Source: G963668345 sp965206025
Lineage (GTDB): Bacteria > Acidobacteriota > Terriglobia > Bryobacterales > UBA6623
Assembly (NCBI GenBank): GCA_965206025.1
Contig: CBDBIU010000004.1
Span: 1,550,001 to 1,614,000 of the forward strand
DNA: 64,000 nt
Reading direction: 5' to 3'
Shown: piece by piece, positions 16,585 through 25,141 of the stretch
Layout of the letters: every line of letters starts with the position of its first letter
Position numbering within the stretch: the stretch's first letter is position 1
Position numbers and translations under genes: made by a program
Notes under the pieces: model-generated
Databases searched by the model: none
What the model saw: only the letters and a program-made list of their open reading frames with translations
What the model was told of the DNA's origin: nothing

Positions 16585-17388
16585 CTACCCTCGCTGGCGA
16601 TCCTCGGAGAAATCCTGTTGCGACATATCCGGCGTGTAGCCGAGCAGAGTCCACCCGCCGTCGACGTGGAGCACTTCACCGGTTAGGAAACGAGAGTCGT
16701 CGCCGGCCAGGAATACGCACGGACCTACGTAGTCCTCGACGTAGGCAACACGGCCCCCCGGTATGATGGCCCCCCATTTCTTGTCGTAGTCGGGGTCGTA
16801 ACCGCGATTCCTCTCCGTGCTGGTGGGACCTGGCGAGATCGCGTTGACGCGGATCTTGGGACCTAGCTCGATCGCCAGTTGGCGGGTCAGACTTTCGAGT
16901 CCGCCCTTGATGGCCGTATAGACGGAATGGTACCGAACGATCAGACTGACGGCGCAAGAGCTGACGTTGATGATAGAATCGCCTCCCTGTTCGAGCATTT
17001 TTCTTGCCGTGGCCAGCGTGCCGAAGAACGGACCTCGGAGATTCGTGTTCATGACATCGTCAAAATCTTCTTCGCTGGCTTCAAACATGGGCCCGAACCT
17101 GGTGCGTCCGGCATTGTTCACTAGAACGTCGAGCCGGCCGAAACGCTCGCAGACCGAGTCCACCAAGCCTTCGAACTCGGACTTCGATCCCACGTCGGCT
17201 TGAAAAACATTAGCCTCTCCACCGGATTCGCGAATCGCCCGGCACGTGGCGTTCGCTCCCTCGGCGTCGGTCTTGTAGTTAACCGCCACGCGGGCCCCGG
17301 CGGCAGCCACGCCCTTGGCCAATCCTTGGCCGATTCCTTTGCTGGCGCCGGTGACGAGAACAGTCTTCCCACTTAGTTTTCCGTTCAT
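16585..17388 (-). CDS. SDR-family NAD(P)-dependent oxidoreductase
   Basis: 267 residues with a classical short-chain dehydrogenase layout: Rossmann TGASKGIG (13-20), VNNAG (90-94), catalytic Ser143/Ser144 in NVSSCAV, YTAIK (Tyr157, Lys161), ISPGP after the active site, and a C-terminal FLTGEVLHVDGGWTL. Such enzymes oxidise or reduce alcohols and ketones of sugars, polyols or fatty intermediates; the substrate cannot be told from sequence. It is followed 64 nt away by a divergently unrelated S9 peptidase on the same strand. Confidence 0.93.
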   Translation of the reverse strand: MNGKLSGKTVLVTGASKGIGQGLAKGVAAAGARVAVNYKTDAEGANATCRAIRESGGEANVFQADVGSKSEFEGLVDSVCERFGRLDVLVNNAGRTRFGPMFEASEEDFDDVMNTNLRGPFFGTLATARKMLEQGGDSIINVSSCAVSLIVRYHSVYTAIKGGLESLTRQLAIELGPKIRVNAISPGPTSTERNRGYDPDYDKKWGAIIPGGRVAYVEDYVGPCVFLAGDDSRFLTGEVLHVDGGWTLLGYTPDMSQQDFSEDRQRG

Positions 17389-17452
17389 CGGAGTACCTCC
17401 CCGGGGGATTCCGTCGACCGACCGGCAATCTGCCGAGCGTCAGACGATGGGA

Positions 17453-19480
17453 CTACTTAGTTGGAATACCCATATGTTCGTCGAACCACTCGATCATCCG
17501 GCGGTAATACTGCTTCAGGTGGTTCCTTTCTCGAATCAAGTGACCCTCGCGCGGAAAGACGATCAGTCTGCTCGGCACGCCGTAGTGTTGCAGGCCGCGA
17601 AACAATTGCACCGCGTGAGTGACTGGTATCGCAGGGTCTTTTTCGCCCCACATGATGAGCAGCGGAGTTTTGGACTTGCCGACGTGTGTACTGGGGGAGC
17701 GCAGCAGCAGCAGTTCCTGATTCTCATAGGGCGAGCGCGACCACTCCAACTGGACCGCGCTTCCGGGCGCCTTGGTTTGGCCGGTGTGTATGCTGAACCA
17801 GTTGCTGATGCCGGATGCCATCACGCCCGCCTTGAATCGCGTCGTTGTTGTCACAGCCAAGGCGGTCAGATATCCCCCATAGCTGATCCCGCTGACGCCG
17901 AGACGATCCGGATCCGCAATTCCACGCTCGACCATGGCGTTCACACCCGCCAGGACATCGCCAAGATCTTTGCCGCCGAAATCAGCTCGCGCCCCCCGGC
18001 GGAACTCGTAGCTATCCATCAAGCTCCCGCGATAGTTCGTCATCAACACGGCATACCCGTGAGCCGCGAAAAACTGCCCCCAGTGACTCGTGCTCACTTG
18101 AAAGTCATTGGCCTCACCGACGTTCGACCCGTGAAGGTGCGTAATCATGGGATAACGTTTGCCTGCCTGAAACCCGACAGGCTTAATCAAGACCCCCGAA
18201 ATTGCCCAACCGTCCTTGCCGGTCCAGCGGACTCTCTCGCCTTCGCCGTACGTGCGACCTTCCAGTTCGGGGTTGAGATGAGTCAATTGCTTTGCGACCG
18301 CAGCGGGCTCCAAGATCCAAATGTCGGGAGGCTTTGTACTCTTTGCTAGAACGCAGGCGATCCGTCGTTCTTCACTGATGCTGTAGTCGGATCGAAACTG
18401 CACCTGCAACGGGGAGCGGACCAAGCGCGTTGTGGTTCGAGTTTCCAGGTCGATCCTCAGCAGATACCGTTGGGCGTCTTGGGCCGCTGTGACCAACACG
18501 GACCGGCTCCCCGGCATCCATCGAAAAGCTTCCGCGGCGTAGGAGGACCCTTCGACGACGTTCTCCGGCGTGCTCCCTTTACCCCGGCAAATGAACAGAC
18601 CTCCGGGATAAAAGTCCGTGCCATTCTCGAGGCTGCCCAAGAAAGCGATCGCTCCCCCGTCCGGAGACCACCTGGCGCGCCTGACTTGGCCGCTTGTTGC
18701 GCAATACAGGTCCGGTTCTCCTCCCGAGAGAGTAACCGTGACTAGACGCGGGCGTAGTTGGACGTCATCGGGGTAAGGACCATCAGCGACCGTCAGCAAC
18801 AGACTGTCTCCCGCCGGAGACCATCGGGCGGAAAGAACGTGAAGACGGCCGATCCTCACAGCCTTCCGCTGTTCGGCCTCGATGTCGGCGATCCAAATCT
18901 CACTCCGGCGCCGCCGTTCGACCGGTTCGGATGGCCCGACGTCGATTTCGTCGTAGCCCGGCCCGCTGGATTTCTGCGTCTGTTCGTCCCGGGACTCTCG
19001 CGCCGCGGCGAGATAGACGATTTTGCTCCCGTCGGCTGACCAGTCGAAGGAGCGGACGGCGGTCGGATGGTCGGTGATAGGGCGCGCTTCCCCGCCATTC
19101 ACGTCCATCAAATAGACCTGGGTTGCCGGTTTGGCGGAGCGAGCACCGAGAAAAGCAATGCTCCGGCTATTAGGCGACCATTGAGGCGAGTAGGCCCGAG
19201 TCGGAGCACTAGTATACGGCCGAGCTTTGCCTCCCGTGGCCGGCACGACCCAAATCGACCTCCTGAGTGGTTCCTTGAAACGCGCCGCCTGGCTCAGCAC
19301 GAAAGCCACGTGTTTACCGTCGGGCGAGATCCGCACGGCCTGAGGCGTCGCCATAGAAACGATGTCGTCGATACTGAGCCGCCTCAACTCCGACGCGGGG
19401 GCGGCCGTGGAGAGCAATAAAAAGAGCCAGCCGAAGGCTACACTCACTCTTAGTCCGCATTTAATGCTTCTAGTACGCAT
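17453..19480 (-). CDS. secreted S9-family prolyl oligopeptidase-like serine peptidase
   Basis: 675 residues from the ATG at 19480, the first Met giving a proper signal peptide (VAFGWLFLLLSTAAPASE). A TolB/WD40-like beta-propeller (SPDGKHVAFVLS, WSPNSRSIAFLGA, WSADGSKIVYL repeats) precedes a C-terminal alpha/beta hydrolase. The catalytic triad is apparent: Ser533 in GVSGISYGGYL, Asp615 in MWGEKDPAIPV and His647 in FPREGHLI. The order and spacing fit acylaminoacyl-peptidase/DPP-like members acting on short peptides in the periplasm. Upstream in-frame sequence to 19879 runs into the neighbouring IS and is not part of the gene. Confidence 0.93.
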   Translation of the reverse strand: MRTRSIKCGLRVSVAFGWLFLLLSTAAPASELRRLSIDDIVSMATPQAVRISPDGKHVAFVLSQAARFKEPLRRSIWVVPATGGKARPYTSAPTRAYSPQWSPNSRSIAFLGARSAKPATQVYLMDVNGGEARPITDHPTAVRSFDWSADGSKIVYLAAARESRDEQTQKSSGPGYDEIDVGPSEPVERRRRSEIWIADIEAEQRKAVRIGRLHVLSARWSPAGDSLLLTVADGPYPDDVQLRPRLVTVTLSGGEPDLYCATSGQVRRARWSPDGGAIAFLGSLENGTDFYPGGLFICRGKGSTPENVVEGSSYAAEAFRWMPGSRSVLVTAAQDAQRYLLRIDLETRTTTRLVRSPLQVQFRSDYSISEERRIACVLAKSTKPPDIWILEPAAVAKQLTHLNPELEGRTYGEGERVRWTGKDGWAISGVLIKPVGFQAGKRYPMITHLHGSNVGEANDFQVSTSHWGQFFAAHGYAVLMTNYRGSLMDSYEFRRGARADFGGKDLGDVLAGVNAMVERGIADPDRLGVSGISYGGYLTALAVTTTTRFKAGVMASGISNWFSIHTGQTKAPGSAVQLEWSRSPYENQELLLLRSPSTHVGKSKTPLLIMWGEKDPAIPVTHAVQLFRGLQHYGVPSRLIVFPREGHLIRERNHLKQYYRRMIEWFDEHMGIPTK

Positions 19481-19836
19481 TTGCTCGCCCCCGGCAGTCA
19501 GCGGCCACGCCTCGGCACGACTTACTGAGTCTCGCAAATTATAGCGACATGCCTGTGTTGTAGGGGAACCGCGGTGGACCCCTGAAGGGAGACAATCTGC
19601 TAAGCAGGGTTTCCCCATTCGCTGAAAAAAGCTTGGCCGGGGAATGGCCTTCATTGTAAACTTCTGCTCGGCTGGTGAAGCGGAAGCGGGCTCTGCGGGA
19701 GCGCAACCCGGCCAGGAATAGCCGGCTGGAAACCCATCGCAACGATGGGTCGGGGCGTGGAGCCCTCCGCTTCGCGCCCCACTCTCACGAAAGCCCAGCC
19801 CATCGGATCGATAGATTTCCCGATGCCTCAGAAAAC

Positions 19837-20709
19837 TCATCCCGCGACCTCCTGCGGCGTCTGCTGGTTGAGCAACCACTGCTCATACTCGTTGGGCGGC
19901 CGGTAGCCCAGCGCCGAGTGCAGCCGTTTTTCGTTGTAGACGCGCTCGATGAACTCCTCGATGCGCTGCTGCGCCTCGGCGTAATGCTCGTACTCGAACA
20001 GGTAGACTTCTTCGTACTTGAGCGTCTTGATGAACGACTCCGCTTTGGCATTGTCGTTGGGGCTCGCCTTGCGGCTCATGCTGATGGCGATGCCGTGCTC
20101 GGCCAACAGCGCCGTATGGTCTCCGGCCGCGTATTGCGAGCCGCGATCGGAATGATGCACCAGTGCAGGCCCCACGTCGCGCTTCGCCAAGGCCATCCGC
20201 AAAGCTCCGAGCGTCAGCTCCGTCCCCAGCGTGCGGCCCAGTGACCAGCCGATGCAGCGCCGCGAGTGGCCGTCCAACAACACCGCCAGGTAAACGAACT
20301 CGCGCAGCAGCCGAATATAGGTGATATCGGCCACCCACAGCTGGTTCAGCCCCGTCAGCTGGAGCTCGGGAACCAGGTTCGGATAGACCGTCAGCCCGTG
20401 CCGCGAATCGGTGGTACGCACGCGTTGGACCCGCCGCAGGCACAGCAGATTGTCTTCCCGCATGAGGCGCTCTACGCGCTTGCGATTGATCGTCCAACCA
20501 CGCCGCCGCAGCTCGGCGGTGATGCGCCGCGAGCCGTAGCCAGGCATCTCCAAGGCGATGCGCTGGATGGCATCGCGCAACTCGCTGTCGTCGCGGCTCC
20601 TCGCCTGCTGATGCGCCCGGTAGTAGGCGGCGCGATTCACCTGCAAGGCGCGGCACATCGCCGCCAACGATAGCGCAGTGGTTGGTTCCTGCTCGATCAC
20701 CGCGATCAT
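19837..20709 (-). CDS. IS3-family transposase OrfB (rve integrase core)
   Basis: 290 residues. An HTH_21-like region (PGYGSRRITAELRRRGW) precedes the DDE integrase core, with Asp128 in WVADITYI, Asp188 in HHSDRGSQYA and Glu224 in NDNAKAESFIKTLK, then the typical YNEKRLHSALGYRPP tail. Its ATG overlaps the orfA stop by 4 nt (ATGA). An AAAAG run immediately before the overlap could support the -1 frameshift that makes an OrfAB fusion in IS3 elements. The frame is intact. Confidence 0.95.
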   Translation of the reverse strand: MIAVIEQEPTTALSLAAMCRALQVNRAAYYRAHQQARSRDDSELRDAIQRIALEMPGYGSRRITAELRRRGWTINRKRVERLMREDNLLCLRRVQRVRTTDSRHGLTVYPNLVPELQLTGLNQLWVADITYIRLLREFVYLAVLLDGHSRRCIGWSLGRTLGTELTLGALRMALAKRDVGPALVHHSDRGSQYAAGDHTALLAEHGIAISMSRKASPNDNAKAESFIKTLKYEEVYLFEYEHYAEAQQRIEEFIERVYNEKRLHSALGYRPPNEYEQWLLNQQTPQEVAG

Positions 20710-21026
20710 CTTTTGCTTGTAGGCGCGACGCTCGGCAGGCGTTGTTCCTCGAGCCGCGCCAAGGCCTTTTTTAACAGCGCGTTCTCCATGGTCAGCCGGC
20801 CGACCATGCGCTCTAGCTCTCCGATGCGAGCTTCTTCGTCCGAGCCGTTTCTGTTGCCGCGGAACGCTCGCTCAGGATCCTGCCGCAGCTGTTTACGCCA
20901 CTTTGTCAGCAGCGTGGGATGGACTTCATAGCGCCGAGCGACTGCGGCCGTCGAAGCTCCCAACTCGACCTGCCGTACCGCCCGTAACTTGAACTCCACA
21001 GAAAACTTCCGTCTTGACAACGCCAT
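20706..21026 (-). CDS. IS3-family OrfA (HTH_Tnp_1)
   Basis: 106 residues with the helix-turn-helix KFSVEFKLRAVRQVELGAS followed by TAAVARRYEVHPTLLTKW, then a Leu-rich coiled coil (GELERMVGRLTMENALLKKA) for multimerisation. This is the usual DNA-binding partner of OrfB. It is intact and lies just inside the right end of the element. Confidence 0.94.
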   Translation of the reverse strand: MALSRRKFSVEFKLRAVRQVELGASTAAVARRYEVHPTLLTKWRKQLRQDPERAFRGNRNGSDEEARIGELERMVGRLTMENALLKKALARLEEQRLPSVAPTSKR

Positions 21027-21264
21027 AGCACCTCTCTCCGTTCACTGTAAAAAGATGCTTAGCCAGTTGTCTCATTTTGGGGTCCACTCCGAGTGGCGAC
21101 CCTGGTACTGGCGAGTCTTACTACTATGTTCGCGTAATCCAGGAAAATGGCGATATAGCCCGGGGCTCACCGAGCTGGGTCCGCTATGATTGATGCGCAT
21201 GGCCTGACGGCGGGCGCAGTGACGCTATCCGCTGCGAGGGTGAAAAGCTAAGTTATTGAAAGAG

Positions 21265-21309
21265 TGGAGCCACGGGTCGGACTCGAACCGACGACCTGCG
21301 GTTTACGAA
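21265..21309 (-). other. 3' half of a tRNA-Thr(CGU) gene, probable att remnant
   Basis: Read on the minus strand the segment has an anticodon loop TTCGTAA, stem arm ACCGC, variable GCAGGTC context, T-arm GTCGGTTCGAGTCCGAC and acceptor CCGTGGC-T-CCA. The 5' half does not pair: the expected GCGGT arm is replaced by ACGCA. It is therefore not a functional tRNA, but the 3' fragment left when an element recombines into a tRNA gene at the anticodon loop. Given its polarity, the element should extend to higher coordinates, and small phage-type genes do follow. No integrase is seen in the window. Confidence 0.7.
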
Positions 21310-21364
21310 TGCGTAGACTGTCGTACTGGATGCTATTCGGCAGTGCCGTGACATGTTGATTCGT

Positions 21365-21562
21365 TTAGGGCTTAAGCGCACCCGAGTGCCACCCCATCCT
21401 ACCTGATATCAGCCTGTGTTGGCAGGTTCGGGTTGCAATTTGGGTTGCAAGAAAGATGCGCGGTGGGCGATAGGCTAACAACTCTCGGGTTGACAGTCCG
21501 TGGGTACCCTGCGTCAACTGCTTCCGCCCGTGTCCATCTTTCGGCAACCTAATTAGGTTCAC
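21365..21562 (-). CDS. small hypothetical protein (phage remnant operon)
   Basis: A 65-residue frame with a GTG start that overlaps the stop of the preceding small gene by 4 nt (GTGA). This suggests translational coupling. No family is recognised. It is supported only by the overlap and same-strand arrangement with two other small genes next to the tRNA fragment. Confidence 0.4.
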   Translation of the reverse strand: MNLIRLPKDGHGRKQLTQGTHGLSTRELLAYRPPRIFLATQIATRTCQHRLISGRMGWHSGALKP

Positions 21563-21690
21563 CGTCTCAAATCGTCCACCGAGGTAGCAAGAAACCCCAC
21601 CCCCTTGGCTACCAACCCCAAGTGCAACCCCAGGACCCGAAATTCGGCATCACTGAAGGGTAGTCGCTGATCGTCATCATTCGCCTCCAT
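21559..21690 (-). CDS. small hypothetical protein (phage remnant operon)
   Basis: A 43-residue protein from the ATG at 21690, overlapping the end of the upstream gene by 14 nt. The start MEANDDDQRLPFSDAEF is acidic, followed by a short hydrophobic stretch (VLGLHLGLVAKGVGFLA). The function is unknown. Placement between two overlapping frames argues for a real coupled gene. Confidence 0.45.
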   Translation of the reverse strand: MEANDDDQRLPFSDAEFRVLGLHLGLVAKGVGFLATSVDDLRR

Positions 21691-21964
21691 TATGGGTCTT
21701 CCCGTTGATTTTGAGCGTGAATTTGAAGGGTTCATCGAGTCCGTCATGGTGCAGGTCAACCGCCTTGCGCTTGGGATACACGTAGTGGGCAAGCTCCGTG
21801 TACATCTTGGCGCGAAGCTCGATGGGGTGCTGCTTGTTGGCGGCGATTTCCGCCATGCTCCGGATGGGGTTGCAGCCTAACTCCCAGAGCAGTTCAGCCG
21901 CTTGTTGGGTGCGCTTGTTGGGCGTGCCCTTCTTGCGGCCCCCGGTTTTTCGTGTGAGCGCCAC
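21677..21964 (-). CDS. phage-type small protein with GGRKKGTPNKRT N-terminus
   Basis: 95 residues. The start (TGGRKKGTPNKRTQQAAELL) and the later segment ELRAKMYTELAHYVYPKRKA match the pattern of small proteins encoded in prophages, often near terminase genes. The function is not established; a DNA-packaging or DNA-binding role is a guess. It heads a run of three overlapping genes pointing toward the tRNA fragment. I see no other phage structural genes here. Confidence 0.65.
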   Translation of the reverse strand: MALTRKTGGRKKGTPNKRTQQAAELLWELGCNPIRSMAEIAANKQHPIELRAKMYTELAHYVYPKRKAVDLHHDGLDEPFKFTLKINGKTHNGGE

Positions 21965-22333
21965 GGTCTACTTTAGTCTACTTTAGACGGCCTACCGATT
22001 GCCCGTTGAGCCGACCAAACGTTCAAGTCTGGCGACAAGCAGCTAGACATTTCGATCAAAGTCGAGTAGCTGAACTGGTGAGGCGACCCTCCACGGGGGT
22101 TGGTGTCGAAGGAGTGCCGGAGACCCCTACCGAGGCCGTTTCACATAGCAACGAACGCAACCCGCACCGCAAACGACCGGCCATGAGCGTTCGGGGGGTC
22201 TGATCCCATTGCGAAGGACGTTGCAGTGGGGTTTCGCCTACCCTCAACGCCCGGTACCCGGCAGCTCAGCCAGCATCTGTTCTCGATCCCGTTTCTGTCA
22301 ACGGCGGAGGCATGATAAGTTGTTTAATTGCTA

Positions 22334-22355
22334 TAACATAACGTCCTTTATGTTA
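22334..22355. promoter_or_regulatory. perfect 8-bp inverted repeat, operator-like
   Basis: TAACATAA (22334-22341) and TTATGTTA (22348-22355) form a perfect dyad with a 6-bp spacer, in an AT-rich patch that stands out from the GC-rich surroundings. It looks like a repressor operator of the phage remnant. No repressor gene is visible beside it. The flanks (21987-22333) hold no gene that I can support. Confidence 0.45.
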
Positions 22356-22415
22356 CCCCAATTGTAGCAGTAGGGGAGGGGGTGTCAAGGGGTCTAGCTG
22401 CTAGACTATGGGGCT

Positions 22416-22508
22416 ATGGATACGCTAGATCAGATTGTGCCGGGCATCCTGTCAGGTCTTGCGGTTCTGGGTATTGTCTGGTTGGCTCGTAATGTGGTCC
22501 CTGCCTAA
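22416..22508 (+). CDS. candidate 30-residue single-span membrane peptide
   Basis: ATG-TAA frame encoding MDTLDQIVPGILSGLAVLGI followed by VWLARNVVPA. It has one hydrophobic segment and short polar ends, like small phage or toxin-type membrane peptides. The codons are clean, but there is no strong ribosome-binding site, so this is only a candidate. It lies 60 bp after the operator-like dyad. Confidence 0.3.
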   Translation: MDTLDQIVPGILSGLAVLGIVWLARNVVPA

Positions 22509-22988
22509 GGAGCGTAACGCGCTCCAATCGTCCGCCCAAATGGGCCGCGCGGCGGCTTGGGTGAACACTAGCCGACAAGGGCGGATTCAGCCGCAACTTC
22601 CCGTACTTCGAGGCCGCTCTGGAGAAAGAGAGCTTCACTTGCCCTGGACTGCCGACCAGACAGCCAGGTTCGGCGATGAATCGAGCCAAGTCCATATTTT
22701 GTAACGAGTTAGACGGAGAGGTGGCCGGTTCGGAGTAGGATCGATCCCGATATCCTGACATCTAACTGCGGATGAGCGCTATGTGATTCGTTTCGTGGGG
22801 TTTAGTCCTGCTGCCGGTGTTTGGACCCGGCGAACCAGCTCTCGACCACGCGGATCGTCGGCTGCAGAACTTCGGTCGGGTCGTAGCCGACCGGCGCAGG
22901 GGAAATGAACCTTTGGCCATCCGGCGCGGCTCCAGCGCACATCACGCCCCCCATCGTTCGACACCGTCACCTTCCGCTCAACGGTAGA

Positions 22989-24725
22989 ATGAGGAAACCG
23001 CACAGAAGCCTGATGACGAGTCACCCACTTTCTGTCGTTGCCGAATCTGAATCTAAGCTGGAGGCGGTTTATTTCTACCATGACCGTACGAAGCATCACG
23101 TGGACCGCTACGCTCGGGCGTTGGGTTACATGGACTGGGCCAGCCAGCCGAACCCCTTCCGACGCTTCGAGAGCGCCCAACTGATCCCGTTGCCCCTGCC
23201 CAGGATCGAAGCGGAACCAACCTACGACGCGATCTTGGCCGCAGCACCCACCCCTGCTCCGATCGGGATTGGAACCATCAGCAACTTGTTTTTCTTCAGT
23301 CTGGCCCTTTCAGCCTGGAAGCAGGTGACGGGACTTGACGGCCAGGTCGGCTCACGATGGTCGCTGCGTGTGAATCCTTCCAGCGGAAACCTGCACCCGA
23401 CGGAAGGCTACCTGATCTCCGGTCCCGTGCCGGGGTTGGCCCAGTTTCCAGGGATCTACCACTACGCCCCTTTCGAGCATGGTCTGGAGTTGCGCCGCCG
23501 TTTGACTGACGCCGAGTGGCGGATCCTCTCACCGCTTCTTCCCCCGGAGGCCTGCCTCCTCGGACTGACATCTATCTATTGGCGGGAGTCCTGGAAGTAC
23601 GGCGAGAGAGCTTTTCGCTACTGCCAGCACGACGTGGGGCACGCCGTCGGAGCCGTTACGATCTCTGCAGGCAGCCTTGGATGGCGCACCCGCTTACTCG
23701 AACGGGTGAGCACTCCGGCTCTCGAACGCCTTCTCGGTATCGATCAGCAGCAGGGCATCGAAGCGGAGCATGGCGACTGCCTGCTCTTGCTTCATCCAGG
23801 AGGAGAGGGCGTCCCAGATTTCGCTCCGCCTGAGGCGCTGTTGGCAAAGCTTGCCGCCGGAGAGTGGTTGGGCGAGCCGAACCACCTGAGTTCCCAGCAT
23901 CACCCATGGCCGGTGATCGACGACGTATCGGAAGCCTGCACCTGGCCCGGCGCTGCTCCGGTAGATGGCACGGAGGCCCCTTCGGGACTTCGCTTGTCTG
24001 GCGAGCGGGGCCTTTCGGCCTACCGGCTGATTCATGAGCGCCGCAGTGCCGTCGCCTTGGACGGACGGACTACGATCTCTTCCGGAACCTTCTACCGCAT
24101 GCTGCAAAACGTCATGCCGGAAGCGAATCCCATCCCGTTTGCCACCCTACCCTGGCAGCCTACCGTTTCTCTCGTGCTGTTTGTGCACCGCGTCAGCGGC
24201 CTGGTCGAAGGGATCTACGTGCTCGTGCGTCACCCAGAGCAGTTGCAGTCTCTGAGGCGGAGCTTGGGTCCTGATCTGATTTGGGGGAAGCCCGAGGGAT
24301 GCCCCCAATCCCTTCCTCTCTATTTGCTCTTGACGGGCGATGAAAGAGCGATTGCTCGCACCGTTAGCTGTGACCAGGAGATCGCAGCGGACGGAGTCTT
24401 CTCAGCTGGGATGCTGGCAGCCTTTGACAAAGCTCTTTCCGCAGCTGGCCCAGGGATGTACCCGCGCATGTTCTGGGAGACCGGCGTCATCGGCCAAGCG
24501 CTCTATCTGGAAGCCGAAGCGGCTCGGATCCGGGCCACTGGCATCGGCTGCTTCTACGACGACGAGGTTCACCGGATCCTCGGGATCAAGGACCACTCCT
24601 GGCAGAGCCTCTACCACTTCACCATGGGCGGAGCTGTCGAGGATCCGCGACTCCAGTCCTTGGATGCCTATGGGCACCTGTCTGACGACCGCCGCGCCAC
24701 AGCCGCCACAGGGAGAGTTAAATAG
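22989..24725 (+). CDS. tandem SagB/ThcOx-like nitroreductase-family protein
   Basis: About 578 residues from the ATG at 22989; an ATG at 23013 is the alternative. The N-terminal half (HDRTKHHVDRYARALGYMDW, RVNPSSGNLHPTEGYLI, YHYAPFEHGLELRR) matches SagB-type FMN-dependent dehydrogenases. The C-terminal half (LIHERRSAVALDGRTTISS, MYPRMFWETGVIGQALYLEA, GCFYDDEVHRILG) is a second nitroreductase-like unit, so it is a two-domain fusion. SagB enzymes oxidise azolines made by YcaO cyclodehydratases, but no YcaO or precursor peptide is nearby. The role here is unknown. Confidence 0.8.
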   Translation: MRKPHRSLMTSHPLSVVAESESKLEAVYFYHDRTKHHVDRYARALGYMDWASQPNPFRRFESAQLIPLPLPRIEAEPTYDAILAAAPTPAPIGIGTISNLFFFSLALSAWKQVTGLDGQVGSRWSLRVNPSSGNLHPTEGYLISGPVPGLAQFPGIYHYAPFEHGLELRRRLTDAEWRILSPLLPPEACLLGLTSIYWRESWKYGERAFRYCQHDVGHAVGAVTISAGSLGWRTRLLERVSTPALERLLGIDQQQGIEAEHGDCLLLLHPGGEGVPDFAPPEALLAKLAAGEWLGEPNHLSSQHHPWPVIDDVSEACTWPGAAPVDGTEAPSGLRLSGERGLSAYRLIHERRSAVALDGRTTISSGTFYRMLQNVMPEANPIPFATLPWQPTVSLVLFVHRVSGLVEGIYVLVRHPEQLQSLRRSLGPDLIWGKPEGCPQSLPLYLLLTGDERAIARTVSCDQEIAADGVFSAGMLAAFDKALSAAGPGMYPRMFWETGVIGQALYLEAEAARIRATGIGCFYDDEVHRILGIKDHSWQSLYHFTMGGAVEDPRLQSLDAYGHLSDDRRATAATGRVK

Positions 24726-24919
24726 TCAAGAGTTGTCCAACGAGGCCGGTTGCGCCCGAGGCCTTTTGCACTGGCTTCGCGAAGCCGCTCGAACCGCTTC
24801 GAGTTCCTGCGGTCTGGCGAGCTAGGTCGATGCCAGTCTGGGGGATCATCATCGTTCTTCTTGTCTCGTGGAGCACAACGAGCTAATGGTATTCCAAATC
24901 GCCGCCTCCGGAAAGGCCT

Positions 24920-25141
24920 TTGCGCCTGTTGCCGCTCGTGCAGCTAGGTATCACCGTTGATGGGTTGTTGCCTCAGATGTCCGATTCGCCAGCATTGATC
25001 ATTCTGGACTTAAATGCCAAGAGCCTCAAGGTGATCCAAGTTATTGGGAAGCTCAAAGCCGATCCGAAACTGAAAGACATAGCGGTCGTGGCCTCGGAAC
25101 GCGCAACGTCATACTCAACACAGTGCAAGCGGCGGCGATGA
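24920..25141 (+). pseudogene. relic of a response-regulator receiver domain
   Basis: The frame contains PALIILDLNAKSLKVIQVIG followed by KLKADPKLKDIAVVA, matching the beta3-alpha3-beta4 part of CheY-like receivers, including the phospho-acceptor Asp context. The normal N-terminal acidic pocket and the C-terminal Lys strand are missing, and the frame ends in unrelated sequence. I read it as a decayed fragment. The surrounding DNA (24726-24919 and 25142-25545) shows no supportable gene. Confidence 0.45.

Larger units (their letters stand above)
19575..21086 (-). mobile_element. IS3-family insertion sequence
   Basis: About 1512 bp with ends TGGACCCC (19575-19582) and GGGGTCCA (21079-21086). The inverted similarity extends inward (GACAATCTGCTAAGCA / AGACAACTGGCTAAGCA read from the other end). 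It carries orfA and orfB. No clear target duplication is seen (GCGG against CTCC), so rearrangement or an imprecise boundary is possible. About 260 bp between the left end and the orfB stop are non-coding and rich in short inverted repeats, for example CCCATCGCAACGATGGG. Confidence 0.8.

Noticed and set aside
17315..18349. A 344-codon plus-strand frame over the SDR and S9 peptidase genes
   Set aside because: It spans two convincing minus-strand genes and has no recognisable motif.
21265..21340. A complete tRNA gene
   Set aside because: The anticodon stem 5' arm does not pair, and no D-arm or 5' acceptor strand follows. Only the 3' half is present.
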